Source of the DNA: Chitinophagaceae bacterium
GTDB lineage: Bacteria > Bacteroidota > Bacteroidia > Chitinophagales > REEL01
Assembly (NCBI GenBank): GCA_007695095.1
Contig: REEL01000116.1
Coordinates: 1-49,318 of the forward strand
Reading direction: 5' to 3'
DNA: 49,318 bases
Within the stretch, counting starts at the first letter, position 1; every line of letters starts with the position of its first letter. Below are positions 33,390 through 42,553 of the stretch, piece after piece. Both the position numbers and the translations under genes were made by a program. Below the pieces are notes generated by a model. It saw only the letters and a list, made by a program, of their open reading frames with translations. It was not told where the DNA came from and ran no database searches.

Positions 33390-33462
33390 GATTTTGATTT
33401 TATAATAAAGATAGTGATTAAAACATCTACTCAAAAATTTAAGTTTCAAATATTAGGCCAAA

Positions 33463-34293
33463 CTAAAAGATTTCATTTTTTGAGTTTCTGAAAATTTGGG
33501 CAAGTTCAAGTTTAATCTCTTTTCCATAGAATATTGAGGCTGTTTCAGCAAAGCTTTCCGTCCAGTCTGAGACAAAAAAAGAAGTTTTTCCTTTTGTTTT
33601 GGAAGTGTTTAAAATTTTATTCTTACTCAGATTTTCTTTTAATTGATCAGCTAAAAAATCAGTAGAATCAAAAAGTTGTATATTATTCCCTACAACTTTT
33701 TTAATATCATTTTTTATTAGAGGGTAGTGAGTACAAGCAAGAATTAAACCGTCTATGTTTTCAAAGTCCGGATATTTTAAATAGTTCTCGATTATGGTTC
33801 GGCTTATTTTGTTATTGAAATAGCCGGATTCAACCATTGGTGCAAGTAAGGGGGTGCTCAGAGAAGCTACTACCAAATCTGAACGATGTTCTTTTAAAAT
33901 ATTTTCATAAATACCTGAATAGATGGTGGCCTTAGTGCCGATTACGCCAACTTTTTTAATGCTTTTATTTTTAATAATACTGTCTGTAATTGGGTCAATA
34001 ACATTGAATAGTAAGCATTTTTCGGAAAAATTCTCTGCTAAAAAGTCAAAAGCCATTGAAGAAGCACTGTTACATGCTACCACAATGGCTTTACATTTTT
34101 TTTCAAGTAAAAACTCTACTATTCTTTTAGAGTATGATTGTATCGTTTGAGTTGATTTATCTCCATATGGAAGATGCGCTGTGTCTCCAAAGTAAATAAT
34201 ATCCTCGTTAGGCAGATACTTTGATATATCACTTGCTACGGTAAGTCCACCAATACCTGAATCAAAAATCCCAATAGGTTGACTCGTTTTCAA
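33463..34293 (-). CDS. murI: glutamate racemase
   Basis: Converts L- to D-glutamate for peptidoglycan. The 276-residue cytoplasmic enzyme has the acid/base cysteines Cys74 (VACNSAS) and Cys187 (ACTHYP), Asp11 in FDSGIGGLTV and the FGDTAHLPYG block. No ATG fits the N-terminus; the start is TTG at 34293, 15 bp after the second ompH gene. It closes the porG-uppS-bamA-ompH-ompH-murI block, which is recurrent in Bacteroidota. Confidence 0.93.
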   Translation of the reverse strand: MKTSQPIGIFDSGIGGLTVASDISKYLPNEDIIYFGDTAHLPYGDKSTQTIQSYSKRIVEFLLEKKCKAIVVACNSASSMAFDFLAENFSEKCLLFNVIDPITDSIIKNKSIKKVGVIGTKATIYSGIYENILKEHRSDLVVASLSTPLLAPMVESGYFNNKISRTIIENYLKYPDFENIDGLILACTHYPLIKNDIKKVVGNNIQLFDSTDFLADQLKENLSKNKILNTSKTKGKTSFFVSDWTESFAETASIFYGKEIKLELAQIFRNSKNEIF

Positions 34294-34307
34294 AATAGCA
34301 GCAGTGA

Positions 34308-34820
34308 TTAAAGTCCTAATTTCTGTCTTACCAGAGGTAAAATATTATCAGATTGTTCTGCGTGTAATAAAGCTCCAGAGCTCGTGTCAAAGATATAAGT
34401 GTAACCATGTTCTCTGGCAACTGCTTTGATAGCATCATCAGCTTTTTCTAAAAGCGGACCGTAAAGTTCTTCTTTTTTGTTTTCAAGTCTTCTTTGTGCA
34501 TTTTCTTGAAAGGCAACAATCCGTTGCTCTAAATCTGAAATTTCACGAAGTTTTACTTCTTTCACTGCGTCTAACATCATTGCTTCACGGCTTTGATATT
34601 CCTCCGCTTTGGTCTGATATTCCCTAAGCATGTTTTTGTTTTGCTCTTCCAATTGTTTAGCAAAAGCTTCTAACTGTTGGTCAGCTTGTCTAACACCCGG
34701 CAAAACACTAAGTAATTCCATTGAATTAATATGTCCGAATTTAGGTGCTTGTGCTGTAGTTGTAGACATACCGGTGAAAAGCAGTCCCAAAATTAGCAAT
34801 AATGAAAATAACCTTGTCAT
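34308..34820 (-). CDS. OmpH/Skp-family periplasmic chaperone, copy 2
   Basis: A 170-residue protein with a signal peptide (about 1-23, ending TTAQA), a long charged helical coiled coil (about 45-125) and a C-terminal strand region with GYTYIFDTSSGALLHA. This is the Skp/OmpH form, a trimer that holds unfolded outer-membrane proteins in the periplasm on their way to BamA. It is a paralog of the gene just upstream. Minus-strand TATCTTTG at 34873-34880 may give it its own transcript. Confidence 0.9.
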   Translation of the reverse strand: MTRLFSLLLILGLLFTGMSTTTAQAPKFGHINSMELLSVLPGVRQADQQLEAFAKQLEEQNKNMLREYQTKAEEYQSREAMMLDAVKEVKLREISDLEQRIVAFQENAQRRLENKKEELYGPLLEKADDAIKAVAREHGYTYIFDTSSGALLHAEQSDNILPLVRQKLGL

Positions 34821-34872
34821 AATTTACTTTGTTTGAATTTTGATATATTTAAGAGAAAAAATTTAATTTTTG

Positions 34873-34880
34873 CAAAGATA
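34873..34880 (-). promoter_or_regulatory. -7 element TATCTTTG before ompH copy 2
   Basis: An exact TAnnTTTG match between the two ompH genes, 53 bp before the ATG at 34820. No TTG in position. Confidence 0.4.
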
Positions 34881-34899
34881 CTAAATGTATATGATTTTT

Positions 34900-35421
34900 T
34901 TAGTTTGATGGAGTATAGCCTAATGCTCTTATGATTACATCACTTTGGTCATATCTGGTATTGGCATGTAACATGGTTACTCCACCGGATTTATCAAAGA
35001 TAAAATCATAATTTCTGGCAGCAGCTAATTTTTGTATTTCATCGTAGACTTTATCCTGAATAGGCTTCACTAAAGACTGTCTTTTTTGAAATAATTCCCC
35101 TTCAGGACCAAATTTGCTTCTTTGAAATTCTTTAACTTCTCTTTCTTTTTTCATGATTTCTTCTTCCCGCTGACGTTTCATGTCATCAGTTAAAAGTACT
35201 TGCTCCGATTGAAAGCTTCTGTAAAGTCTTTCAATATTCTCGTATTTAGCACGTATTTCTTGCTGCCATTGCTCAGCGGCATCGTCCAACTTTTTTTGTG
35301 CATCGTTATATTCAGGAATATTTTTCAATATATATTCAGTATCAACATAGGCAAATCTTTGTGCCATTATAGAAGTAACACCAAATAAGAACAGAACGGC
35401 AATTAGAGTTAACTTTTTCAT
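34900..35421 (-). CDS. OmpH/Skp-family periplasmic chaperone, copy 1
   Basis: A 173-residue protein with a signal peptide (about 1-20, ending IMAQ), FAYVDTEYILKNIPEY, a charged coiled coil (about 40-125) and ARNYDFIFDKSGGVTMLHA near the end. It is a Skp/OmpH chaperone, like the next gene. It is 72 bp after bamA in the same direction, and the two products should work with BamA in outer-membrane assembly. The two copies may have different clients, which sequence does not show. Confidence 0.91.
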   Translation of the reverse strand: MKKLTLIAVLFLFGVTSIMAQRFAYVDTEYILKNIPEYNDAQKKLDDAAEQWQQEIRAKYENIERLYRSFQSEQVLLTDDMKRQREEEIMKKEREVKEFQRSKFGPEGELFQKRQSLVKPIQDKVYDEIQKLAAARNYDFIFDKSGGVTMLHANTRYDQSDVIIRALGYTPSN

Positions 35422-35493
35422 AGGTTTTCATTTTAAATTTTAAAAATGTATTTTCTTTTGATTAAAAATTTAAATTCAAAGTGTTTATTAAAA

Positions 35494-38163
35494 CTATTCA
35501 GGTTCGAAACCTAAAATTATATTGAATTTACCGTATCGGCTAAGGTAATCACCAAAACCATCGGCTGCTCCAAATTGATTATCAAAACCTATGCCATAAT
35601 CAAAACCAAGTAGTCCAAACATAGGTAAAAATACTCTAAGACCCAGTCCTGCTGAACGGTTTAGTTGAAAAGGATTATAACTATCAAAGCTTTCATAGAA
35701 ATTGCCACCTTCTGCAAAAGCAAGTACATATATAGTTGATGAAGGGTTGAGAGTCAGTGGATATCTCAACTCCATAGTGAATTTATTAAAGATTGGAGCT
35801 GCCTCAGGAGGTGTTAAAACGTCATAACCTCTAAGTGAAATGATATCTCTGCCAAAAAAAGTAAAGTTTGATATTCCGTCTCCACCTACTTCAAATCGTT
35901 CAAAAGGTGAGTAGCCCAGGTCTTGATTATAGTACCCTAAAAATCCGAAATTCGCACTTGTTTTAAGAACCAGATTACCTACGATAGGGGTGTACCAGTC
36001 TGCTTTGAATCTCCATTTATGATATTCAAGCCATTTGAATTTTTCAGCAGGCTCCATAGCCGCATAATCTTTGTCGCTAAAGGCGGAATAATATGGGGTG
36101 AATTGTACAGAGGCAGTGATAGAAGAGCCTCTCCTCGGGAAAATTGGTTGATCTATAGAATTTCTTGATAAAGCAAGTTTCAAACTCAGGTTGTTAGAAT
36201 ATCCGTCAGTGAATAAGAAGTTAGAGCTTCTCCAATTATTAAGCGTATAATTCTGAAAGCTTAGTGTTGGTTGAAAAACGAAAAAATCATCCGGCCAGTT
36301 TAAGCGGTTCCCTAAACCAACTGAAACTGCATTTGTAACCAAACTACCAACCACTTCATTTAAGTCTCTGTCGATATCTGCAAATCTGCTTCTGTAAACA
36401 TTGAAAGTAAATTGGTTCGGTTTGTTTCCGCCTAACCACGGTTCGGTAAATGATAGGTTATAAGACTGGTAGAAACGACCGTTAGTCTGGACTCTGAGCG
36501 TTAATCTTTGTCCGTCTCCTGAAGGCAATGGTTGCCATGCTTCAGGTCGGGTAATGTTTCTTAGTGAGAAATTAGTGAAAGCGACACCTAAAGTACCGAC
36601 TACACCTCTTCCTCGTCCACCCCAACCGGCAGAAAGCTCCAACTGATCAGAAGGCTTTTCTACTACTCTGTATTCAAGGTCTACAAGGCCTCTTTGTGGG
36701 TCCGGAATTGGTATGATTTCGATTCTTTCAGGGTCAAAAAATCCCAAGTTAGCAATTTCTCTTTGAGAGCGAATTATGTCAGAACGACTGAATTTACTTC
36801 CCGGAAGCGTACGTAATTCTCTTCTGATTACGTGTTCATTTGTTTTGGTATTTCCTAAAATCCGAACTTCATTTATAGTTGCCTGTGCACCTTCATAAAT
36901 TCTTATTTCAATATCAATGGAGTCATTAGTAACAGCTACTTCAACCGGTGTAACCTGAAAAAAGAGATAACCATCATCCATATATAATGAACTAATATCG
37001 TTACCCATTGGATCCATAAATAATCGCTTTTCCAATATGGATTGATTATAAACATCTCCCTTTTTAATGTTCAGAATTTCATCTAACTGACTTTGTGAGT
37101 ATTTTAAATTCCCTCTCCAGGCTATGTTTCTAAAGTAATACTTAGGTCCTTCGTCTATATTCAGTTTTACATTGACATGCCCATCCGGAGTCCTGTATAC
37201 AGAATCAGATACAATACGAGCATCTCTGTATCCTAATTCATTGTATGTTCTGACAATCGAACGTTTATCTATTTCATAATCTTCCTGTATAAATCGGGCA
37301 GATGTAAAAATATTTAAGCTTGTTCTGTCAGCTACATATTCATATGCTTCGAAAAGGGATAGATTTCCTAAAATTCTCCAAGGCCTGAACCGGACAACGG
37401 TATCGCTTTCTGTTTTTTCCAATCCAAGTAATTCTTTTGGACTGAAGCGAACTCGTTCATTCGTATTTCGCATGCTACCTCTGATTTTCATATCAGATAG
37501 GTTTTCATTACCATTTATGTATACTCTATTTACCCTTACACGACTTCCCTTATCAATATTAAAAATAAGCTGAACACTATTAGATAAAAGCGTATCAGGC
37601 GATTCATCTACGTCAATTGAAACATTTAGAAATCCTTTTTGGAAAAAGTAGTTTTCAATTGCATTGCGGGCATTCATTTTAGTGTTTTCTGTAACCACTC
37701 TGCCCCGTATCAAATTCACTTTTGATCTTAAGTCATCCGCTTCTGCTTTTCTAACACCTCTGAATGAAAATCTGGAAAGCCTGGGCCTTTCCTGTATAGA
37801 AATATCCAGAAAAATTCTTCTGTCTACAATTCTGGACACTTGAATTTCAATATCTGTAAAGAGGCCTTGTTCCCAGAGACGGTTAATTGCTCTTCCAATT
37901 TCTTCACCGGGTAAAGTAATATTTTGTCCAACACTTAATCCGGAAAGTGAAATAACAATATCAGGGTCTAAATGTCTGGTTCCGGATGTAGTTATTCCCC
38001 CAATTTCATAATTAGCCGGAGCTGTATATGATAAAGCAGGTAAAGGACTTTCCTGATTTGTTTGAGCGAAAGCAGGGCTATTTATTAATAGAGAACTTAT
38101 GATAAAAATAAAAAGTCCTGTAATTGATCGACAGAGAAATGTCTTGGAGTAATTTTTACTCAT
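35494..38163 (-). CDS. bamA: outer-membrane protein assembly factor BamA
   Basis: The core of the BAM complex, inserting beta-barrels into the outer membrane. From ATG 38163 it has 889 residues: signal peptide (about 1-34, ending AFAQ), five POTRA domains (about 45-455; TTSGTRHLDPDIV, RFSFRGVRKAEAD, RVNRVYINGN, FRNIAWRGNLKYS, INEVRILGNTKTNEHVI), then the 16-strand barrel (about 460-889). The barrel includes the Omp85 block RRGSSI and the final strand segment FNIILGFEPE. The in-frame TTG at 38193 would add 10 residues; I prefer the ATG. uppS precedes it by 90 bp. Confidence 0.94.
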   Translation of the reverse strand: MSKNYSKTFLCRSITGLFIFIISSLLINSPAFAQTNQESPLPALSYTAPANYEIGGITTSGTRHLDPDIVISLSGLSVGQNITLPGEEIGRAINRLWEQGLFTDIEIQVSRIVDRRIFLDISIQERPRLSRFSFRGVRKAEADDLRSKVNLIRGRVVTENTKMNARNAIENYFFQKGFLNVSIDVDESPDTLLSNSVQLIFNIDKGSRVRVNRVYINGNENLSDMKIRGSMRNTNERVRFSPKELLGLEKTESDTVVRFRPWRILGNLSLFEAYEYVADRTSLNIFTSARFIQEDYEIDKRSIVRTYNELGYRDARIVSDSVYRTPDGHVNVKLNIDEGPKYYFRNIAWRGNLKYSQSQLDEILNIKKGDVYNQSILEKRLFMDPMGNDISSLYMDDGYLFFQVTPVEVAVTNDSIDIEIRIYEGAQATINEVRILGNTKTNEHVIRRELRTLPGSKFSRSDIIRSQREIANLGFFDPERIEIIPIPDPQRGLVDLEYRVVEKPSDQLELSAGWGGRGRGVVGTLGVAFTNFSLRNITRPEAWQPLPSGDGQRLTLRVQTNGRFYQSYNLSFTEPWLGGNKPNQFTFNVYRSRFADIDRDLNEVVGSLVTNAVSVGLGNRLNWPDDFFVFQPTLSFQNYTLNNWRSSNFLFTDGYSNNLSLKLALSRNSIDQPIFPRRGSSITASVQFTPYYSAFSDKDYAAMEPAEKFKWLEYHKWRFKADWYTPIVGNLVLKTSANFGFLGYYNQDLGYSPFERFEVGGDGISNFTFFGRDIISLRGYDVLTPPEAAPIFNKFTMELRYPLTLNPSSTIYVLAFAEGGNFYESFDSYNPFQLNRSAGLGLRVFLPMFGLLGFDYGIGFDNQFGAADGFGDYLSRYGKFNIILGFEPE

Positions 38164-38253
38164 TTGATATGTATTTTCTAATTTGTTCAGCAAGTAGTAT
38201 ATATTAATGATAAGGACGTTTTTTTAGACAGTTTATTGCATCTTTTTTTAAAA

Positions 38254-39003
38254 TTAAGCTTGTTTAATTAGCTGTTCACTGGTTTTCCCAAATCTTCTTT
38301 CCCGATTTTGGAACTCAGATATGGCTTGATATAGGTCTTTTTTTCTGAAATCGGGCCACATAGTTTCTGTAAAGTAAAGTTCGGCATAGGCAAGTTGCCA
38401 TAATAAAAAGTTGCTGATTCTTTTTTCACCACTGGTTCTGATAAGTAATTCGGGATCGGGTATATCTTTTGTTTCTAAATATTCAGAAAATAAATTATCA
38501 TCTATTTCTTCAGCCTTTATCAGGCCTTTTTCTATATTTTCAGCGATGTTTTTAGTTGCTTTTATGATTTCCCATCTAGAGCTGTAACTTAGTGCAAGAA
38601 TGAGATCCATTCTTTTATTGTTTTTTGTTTCTTCTATTGCTAATTGCAAATTTTCGGCACATTGATCCGGAAGTGTATTTATATCACCAATAGCACGGAG
38701 TCTGATGTCATTTTTCATCAAGGTTTTTATTTCGCTTTTAATTGTTTTTATCAGTAGGTTCATCAATGCACTAACTTCTTTTTTGGGTCTTCCCCAATTT
38801 TCAGTTGAAAAAGCATAGAGTGTTAAATATTTTACACCGATTTCAGCACAACCTTCTGTAACTTGTCTGACTGCTTTTACTCCATTTCTATGTCCAAATA
38901 AACGGGTTCTTCCAAACCCTTTTGCCCATCTTCCGTTGCCATCCATGATTATGGCGATATGTCCGGGGAGTTGATTTAAGTCAATATTTTCTTTTAGTGA
39001 CAT
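38254..39003 (-). CDS. uppS: isoprenyl transferase (undecaprenyl diphosphate synthase)
   Basis: A cis-prenyltransferase making the C55 lipid carrier for peptidoglycan and surface polysaccharide. It is 249 residues. The catalytic Asp is in IAIIMDGNGRWAKGFG, followed by HRNGVKAVR, LTLYAFSTENWGRP and, near the end, LLIRTSGEKRISNFLLWQLA with AELYFTETMWPDF. Length and motifs are normal. It is 36 bp after porG and upstream of bamA on the same strand. Confidence 0.95.
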   Translation of the reverse strand: MSLKENIDLNQLPGHIAIIMDGNGRWAKGFGRTRLFGHRNGVKAVRQVTEGCAEIGVKYLTLYAFSTENWGRPKKEVSALMNLLIKTIKSEIKTLMKNDIRLRAIGDINTLPDQCAENLQLAIEETKNNKRMDLILALSYSSRWEIIKATKNIAENIEKGLIKAEEIDDNLFSEYLETKDIPDPELLIRTSGEKRISNFLLWQLAYAELYFTETMWPDFRKKDLYQAISEFQNRERRFGKTSEQLIKQA

Positions 39004-39039
39004 TCGTTTTACAGGTTTTGTGATAAAGTTAAGGATTTA

Positions 39040-39858
39040 TCAGAAATTATTCCCGGGTTTCGGACATTTCATGTTTCTAAATGTATATGAAAGGGTCAAT
39101 CCTAAAAATAAAAAACTGTCATTCTTTTTTACATTACCTCTTTGTTTTCCAATGCTGCCAATGGGTTCGCCCACCTCACCGGACCTGTCAGCTAATGCAG
39201 CCCGAACTCCGGTACCTTCAATGTTTTCGGTATAGACATCGCTCACATCATCCAGATAGTCAGTAAAAGTTTTTCTGTTAGCAACTTCCAGGCCCAAAGT
39301 CCAAAAATCATTAACAGCATACTTAAATCCACCACCTATAGGTATTGCTATTGCAAATCGATTGTATCTTGTGTCTTCAGTTCTCAACTCTTGCAATACA
39401 TAAGTTTCTCCCTGATAGCGAACCTTTGGATTAAAGTAAAATCCGGATATACCGGTTAATAAATATGGGGTGAAGCGAGTATCTTCCCTGGTTTTTTTAA
39501 AACTGAAAAAATTAATTTCTATTTGAGTAGATATTTCAAAAATATTGCTGAAAAAGGATAAGTTTCGGGATTGTTGATAGGAATAAGGAGATTGACTGTC
39601 TTCAAAAGAGACACGCCCACCGCTAACGGCATTTTTCCAAACAAATCTATCGTTAATATTATAGCGAACAAAAACGCCACCACCCGGGTGCATGCTTTCA
39701 AAGCTGGTATTTGTATTTAAATCTCCAAAATAATGCGCTCCACCTACCCATCCGCCGACTTCCCATTCCTGAGCTACAACACTACGGTTTGCTAAGAAAA
39801 CAAAAAACAGACTGAAAATTAAAAATGATAGAGTTTTAAACGGAGGCCGTATATTCAT
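39040..39858 (-). CDS. porG: type IX secretion system protein PorG (DUF6089)
   Basis: From ATG 39858 this is a 272-residue exported barrel protein with a signal peptide (about 1-29, ending SVVAQ). EVGGWVGGAHYFGDLNTN, RYNINDRFVWKNAVSGG, QIEINFF, RFTPYLLTGISGFYFNPK and a final LGLTLSYTF segment are the DUF6089 pattern now named PorG, a T9SS outer-membrane component. An in-frame start at 39981 would place 41 residues ahead of the signal peptide, so I reject it. A minus-strand TATTTTTG box at 39863-39870 is very near the ATG. The neighbours (uppS, bamA) match the usual context. Confidence 0.85.
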   Translation of the reverse strand: MNIRPPFKTLSFLIFSLFFVFLANRSVVAQEWEVGGWVGGAHYFGDLNTNTSFESMHPGGGVFVRYNINDRFVWKNAVSGGRVSFEDSQSPYSYQQSRNLSFFSNIFEISTQIEINFFSFKKTREDTRFTPYLLTGISGFYFNPKVRYQGETYVLQELRTEDTRYNRFAIAIPIGGGFKYAVNDFWTLGLEVANRKTFTDYLDDVSDVYTENIEGTGVRAALADRSGEVGEPIGSIGKQRGNVKKNDSFLFLGLTLSYTFRNMKCPKPGNNF

Positions 39859-39973
39859 GGCACAAAAATAAAAAAAATATGAGGTTGAGGATAATTTACT
39901 GGAAATACTTGTATTTCTGATTTCAAACGCTTTAAATAATTGAAAATTGCTCAAATCTCTTAGCTGGCTTTTC

Positions 39974-40987
39974 TCACTCATTAAATTGTTTGTTTTCCTG
40001 AAAAATAGTAAAGATTACAGTTGAGCCTACTGCATCTAAAGTGCTTCTATCAATGATGTCCATATTATCAGCATGCGTATGCCAATAAGTTCCAAATCCT
40101 GAGCGGGTACTTAAATCACGTTGAATGATATTTATAGTGGGAATGCCGGCTATAGTATTGATAAAATAATGGTCATCGATAACGGGACCGGTTCTCTGGC
40201 GGATAAAATAATTGTCAAAACCAAGATGGGAAGCATTCTCCCAAACCCGATTCATTAAATTAGGGTTATAAGTCATTGAGAATTGTTCGAGTGTAAAAGT
40301 TGCGTCTTTTGCTCCAACCATATCCAGTAAAATGCCTTTTGAGGCGGTATAATTTGGTTTATGAGGGTTTCTTGACCAATATTGAGAGCCCAGACACCAA
40401 GTTTTTTCACTGTTTGCTTGTCTTTTCCAGCTTGGAAGACCATAATCTTCAGCATCAAAAAAGATTATATCAATACCAAAATCTACCGGATTTTCTTTTA
40501 AAATTCGGGCAATTTCCAATAAAACACCAACCCCACTGCCTCCATCATTGGCTCCCGGAATGGGTTTCATCATTAGGTCAGGATCTTCTTCCTGATCGGC
40601 AAAAGGCCTTGTGTCCCAGTGAGCACATAAAAGTAAACGATGGCCGGCATTTGGATTGAAACTGCCAATAATATTTTTTATTTCCAGTTTTGTGCCATCA
40701 AAAGCCTCAACCTCTGCAAACTGTATTAAAGCAGTATCAGCATATTCAGATAGTTTCTTGTGTAACCATTCGGCACATTCTTTATGTTCATTGGTATTGG
40801 GCACTCTCGGGCCAAAATCTACTTGTCGCTGAATGAAATAGTAAGCTGAATCAGTATTGAAGCCTGGCACTTGAAACCCGCTCATTGGGGTTCTTTTTAT
40901 TTCAGGCCTCGGCATTTCTCTGCCATTTCCACCACAGGCGAAAAGGGACATAGATATTAATAGTAAAAGGACTTGGTTAATATTCAC
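39974..40987 (-). CDS. M28-family lipoprotein, glutaminyl-peptide cyclotransferase-like
   Basis: A 337-residue protein with a GTG start and a lipobox ending at Cys18 (LFACGG). The rest is a zinc-dependent M28 fold with HWDTRPF (His123, Asp125), GANDGGSGVG (Asp148), IIFFDAEDYG (Glu180/Asp181), PVIDDH and YWHTHADN (His303). The DAED, GAKD and WHT pattern fits glutaminyl cyclase (QC) more than classic aminopeptidases; QC makes N-terminal pyroglutamate. In Porphyromonas a similar QC acts on exported proteins. Here the gene is upstream of porG and 10 bp after cysS. Confidence 0.85.
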   Translation of the reverse strand: MNINQVLLLLISMSLFACGGNGREMPRPEIKRTPMSGFQVPGFNTDSAYYFIQRQVDFGPRVPNTNEHKECAEWLHKKLSEYADTALIQFAEVEAFDGTKLEIKNIIGSFNPNAGHRLLLCAHWDTRPFADQEEDPDLMMKPIPGANDGGSGVGVLLEIARILKENPVDFGIDIIFFDAEDYGLPSWKRQANSEKTWCLGSQYWSRNPHKPNYTASKGILLDMVGAKDATFTLEQFSMTYNPNLMNRVWENASHLGFDNYFIRQRTGPVIDDHYFINTIAGIPTINIIQRDLSTRSGFGTYWHTHADNMDIIDRSTLDAVGSTVIFTIFQENKQFNE

Positions 40988-40997
40988 TTTGCATAAT

Positions 40998-42500
40998 TTA
41001 AGGTAATTTCCAACTTACTTTTCCGTCTTTTTCATCTTTCATTTGAATTTTCAGGCTGCTGAGTTTATCTCTAATCTTGTCTGACAATTCATAGTTTTTA
41101 TCTTTTCTTGCCTGAGTCCGTATTTCTGAAATTAAAAGCATTAATCCGTCAACTATTTCAGTATCAATAGAAGATTTGCCTTTTTTTAATCCCATTATAT
41201 CTACCAACAGAGCATGGAAAGTGGTTTTAATTTTAGAAAAAACAGCTTTTGAGATAACTTCATCCGGCAGCTGATTATTTTTCAATGCATGAATTTTTGA
41301 AGATATGTCAAAGAGTTCAGCTAATGTTTTAGCCGTATTAAAATCATCATCCATGTATTCAAAAGCAGTATCCAAAGAATCGGAGAACTCTTTATCTCGA
41401 GTGCCTTTTTCTCCAAATCTGTCAGGAGCAGTGTTTTCCAGAAAATCTAAAGCACTCATCAATTTATTAAAACCTTTCTCGGCAGCATCTAATGCATCAT
41501 TTGAAAAGTCTAAAGTACTGGAGTAATGAGATTGAAGCATAAAAAATTTAATGACCATAGGAGGATAACCTCTTTCAAGTAATTCGTGATTACCGGTAAT
41601 CAATTCATCCGGAAGGAATGCATTTCCCAGTGATTTGCTCATTTTTGTACCATTAACAGTAAGCATATTGGAGTGCATCCAGTATTTTGCAGGAGAAACA
41701 CCGGTTCCGCCATGCCCCTGAGCGATTTCACATTCATGGTGTGGAAATTTTAAATCCATACCGCCTCCATGTATGTCAAATTGTGTCCCTAAATATTTTG
41801 TGCTCATAACGGTACATTCCAGATGCCAGCCCGGAAATCCTTCGCCCCAGGGTGATGGCCACCTCATAATGTGAGATGGACCGGCTTTTTTCCATAAAGC
41901 AAAATCTTCGGGATTTTTTTTCTCGCTCTGACTGTCTAATTCCCGACTTCCGGCTTTTAAGTCTTCTAATTTTCGTCCGGACAAAATTCCGTAACTCTCT
42001 ATTTCATTATATTTTCTGACATTAAAATAAACAGAACCGTTTACTTCGTAGGCCAAACCTTTATTGATCAAGGTTTTTACATATTCTATTTGTTCTATGA
42101 TGTGACCTGTGGCTGACGGCTCAATATTTGGAGATAGGGTGTTGAAAGTTCTCATTACATCATGAAATCCATTGGTGTATTTCTGAACAATTTCCATCGG
42201 CTCCAGATTTTCTAATTTGGCTCTTTGAGCGATTTTGTCTTCTCCCTGATCGGCATCATTTTCTAAATGCCCTACGTCTGTCAGATTTCTCACATATCGC
42301 ACTTTGTAGCCCAGATAAAGTAAGTATCTGTAAACAATATCAAAACTTATAAATGTTCTGACATTACCAAGATGAACATCATTATAAACGGTTGGTCCGC
42401 AAACATACATTCCCACAAAAGGGTTATTTATAGGTTTGAATTCTTCTTTTTGTTTGCTTAGACTATTGTAAATTTTTAATTGATGTTTTTTTATTTCCAT
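40998..42500 (-). CDS. cysS: cysteinyl-tRNA synthetase
   Basis: Charges tRNA(Cys). It has 500 residues, with class I signatures DVHLGN (HIGH-type) and TKMSKSLGN (KMSKS). Zinc ligands appear in [18 protein letters not shown] and HHECEIAQ. Length and order are normal, with a C-terminal helical and DALR-like part (about 350-500). It probably starts the minus-strand cluster cysS-QC-porG-uppS-bamA-ompH-ompH-murI. Confidence 0.96.
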   Translation of the reverse strand: MEIKKHQLKIYNSLSKQKEEFKPINNPFVGMYVCGPTVYNDVHLGNVRTFISFDIVYRYLLYLGYKVRYVRNLTDVGHLENDADQGEDKIAQRAKLENLEPMEIVQKYTNGFHDVMRTFNTLSPNIEPSATGHIIEQIEYVKTLINKGLAYEVNGSVYFNVRKYNEIESYGILSGRKLEDLKAGSRELDSQSEKKNPEDFALWKKAGPSHIMRWPSPWGEGFPGWHLECTVMSTKYLGTQFDIHGGGMDLKFPHHECEIAQGHGGTGVSPAKYWMHSNMLTVNGTKMSKSLGNAFLPDELITGNHELLERGYPPMVIKFFMLQSHYSSTLDFSNDALDAAEKGFNKLMSALDFLENTAPDRFGEKGTRDKEFSDSLDTAFEYMDDDFNTAKTLAELFDISSKIHALKNNQLPDEVISKAVFSKIKTTFHALLVDIMGLKKGKSSIDTEIVDGLMLLISEIRTQARKDKNYELSDKIRDKLSSLKIQMKDEKDGKVSWKLP

Positions 42501-42536
42501 TAATCTTTATTTATATGGTATTCATTTATTTTTTTG

Positions 42537-42544
42537 CAAAGGTA
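42537..42544 (-). promoter_or_regulatory. -7 element TACCTTTG of cysS
   Basis: Minus-strand TACCTTTG fits TAnnTTTG, 36 bp before the ATG at 42500. No TTG at 19 bp. Confidence 0.45.
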
Positions 42545-42553
42545 ATCAATAAA

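Noticed and set aside
33390-33449. Longer N-terminus of the thioredoxin-fold protein
   Set aside because: The extra 20 residues would precede the signal peptide starting at 33389.
39859-39981. Longer N-terminus of PorG
   Set aside because: It would put about 41 residues before a standard signal peptide; the ATG at 39858 begins directly with that signal peptide.
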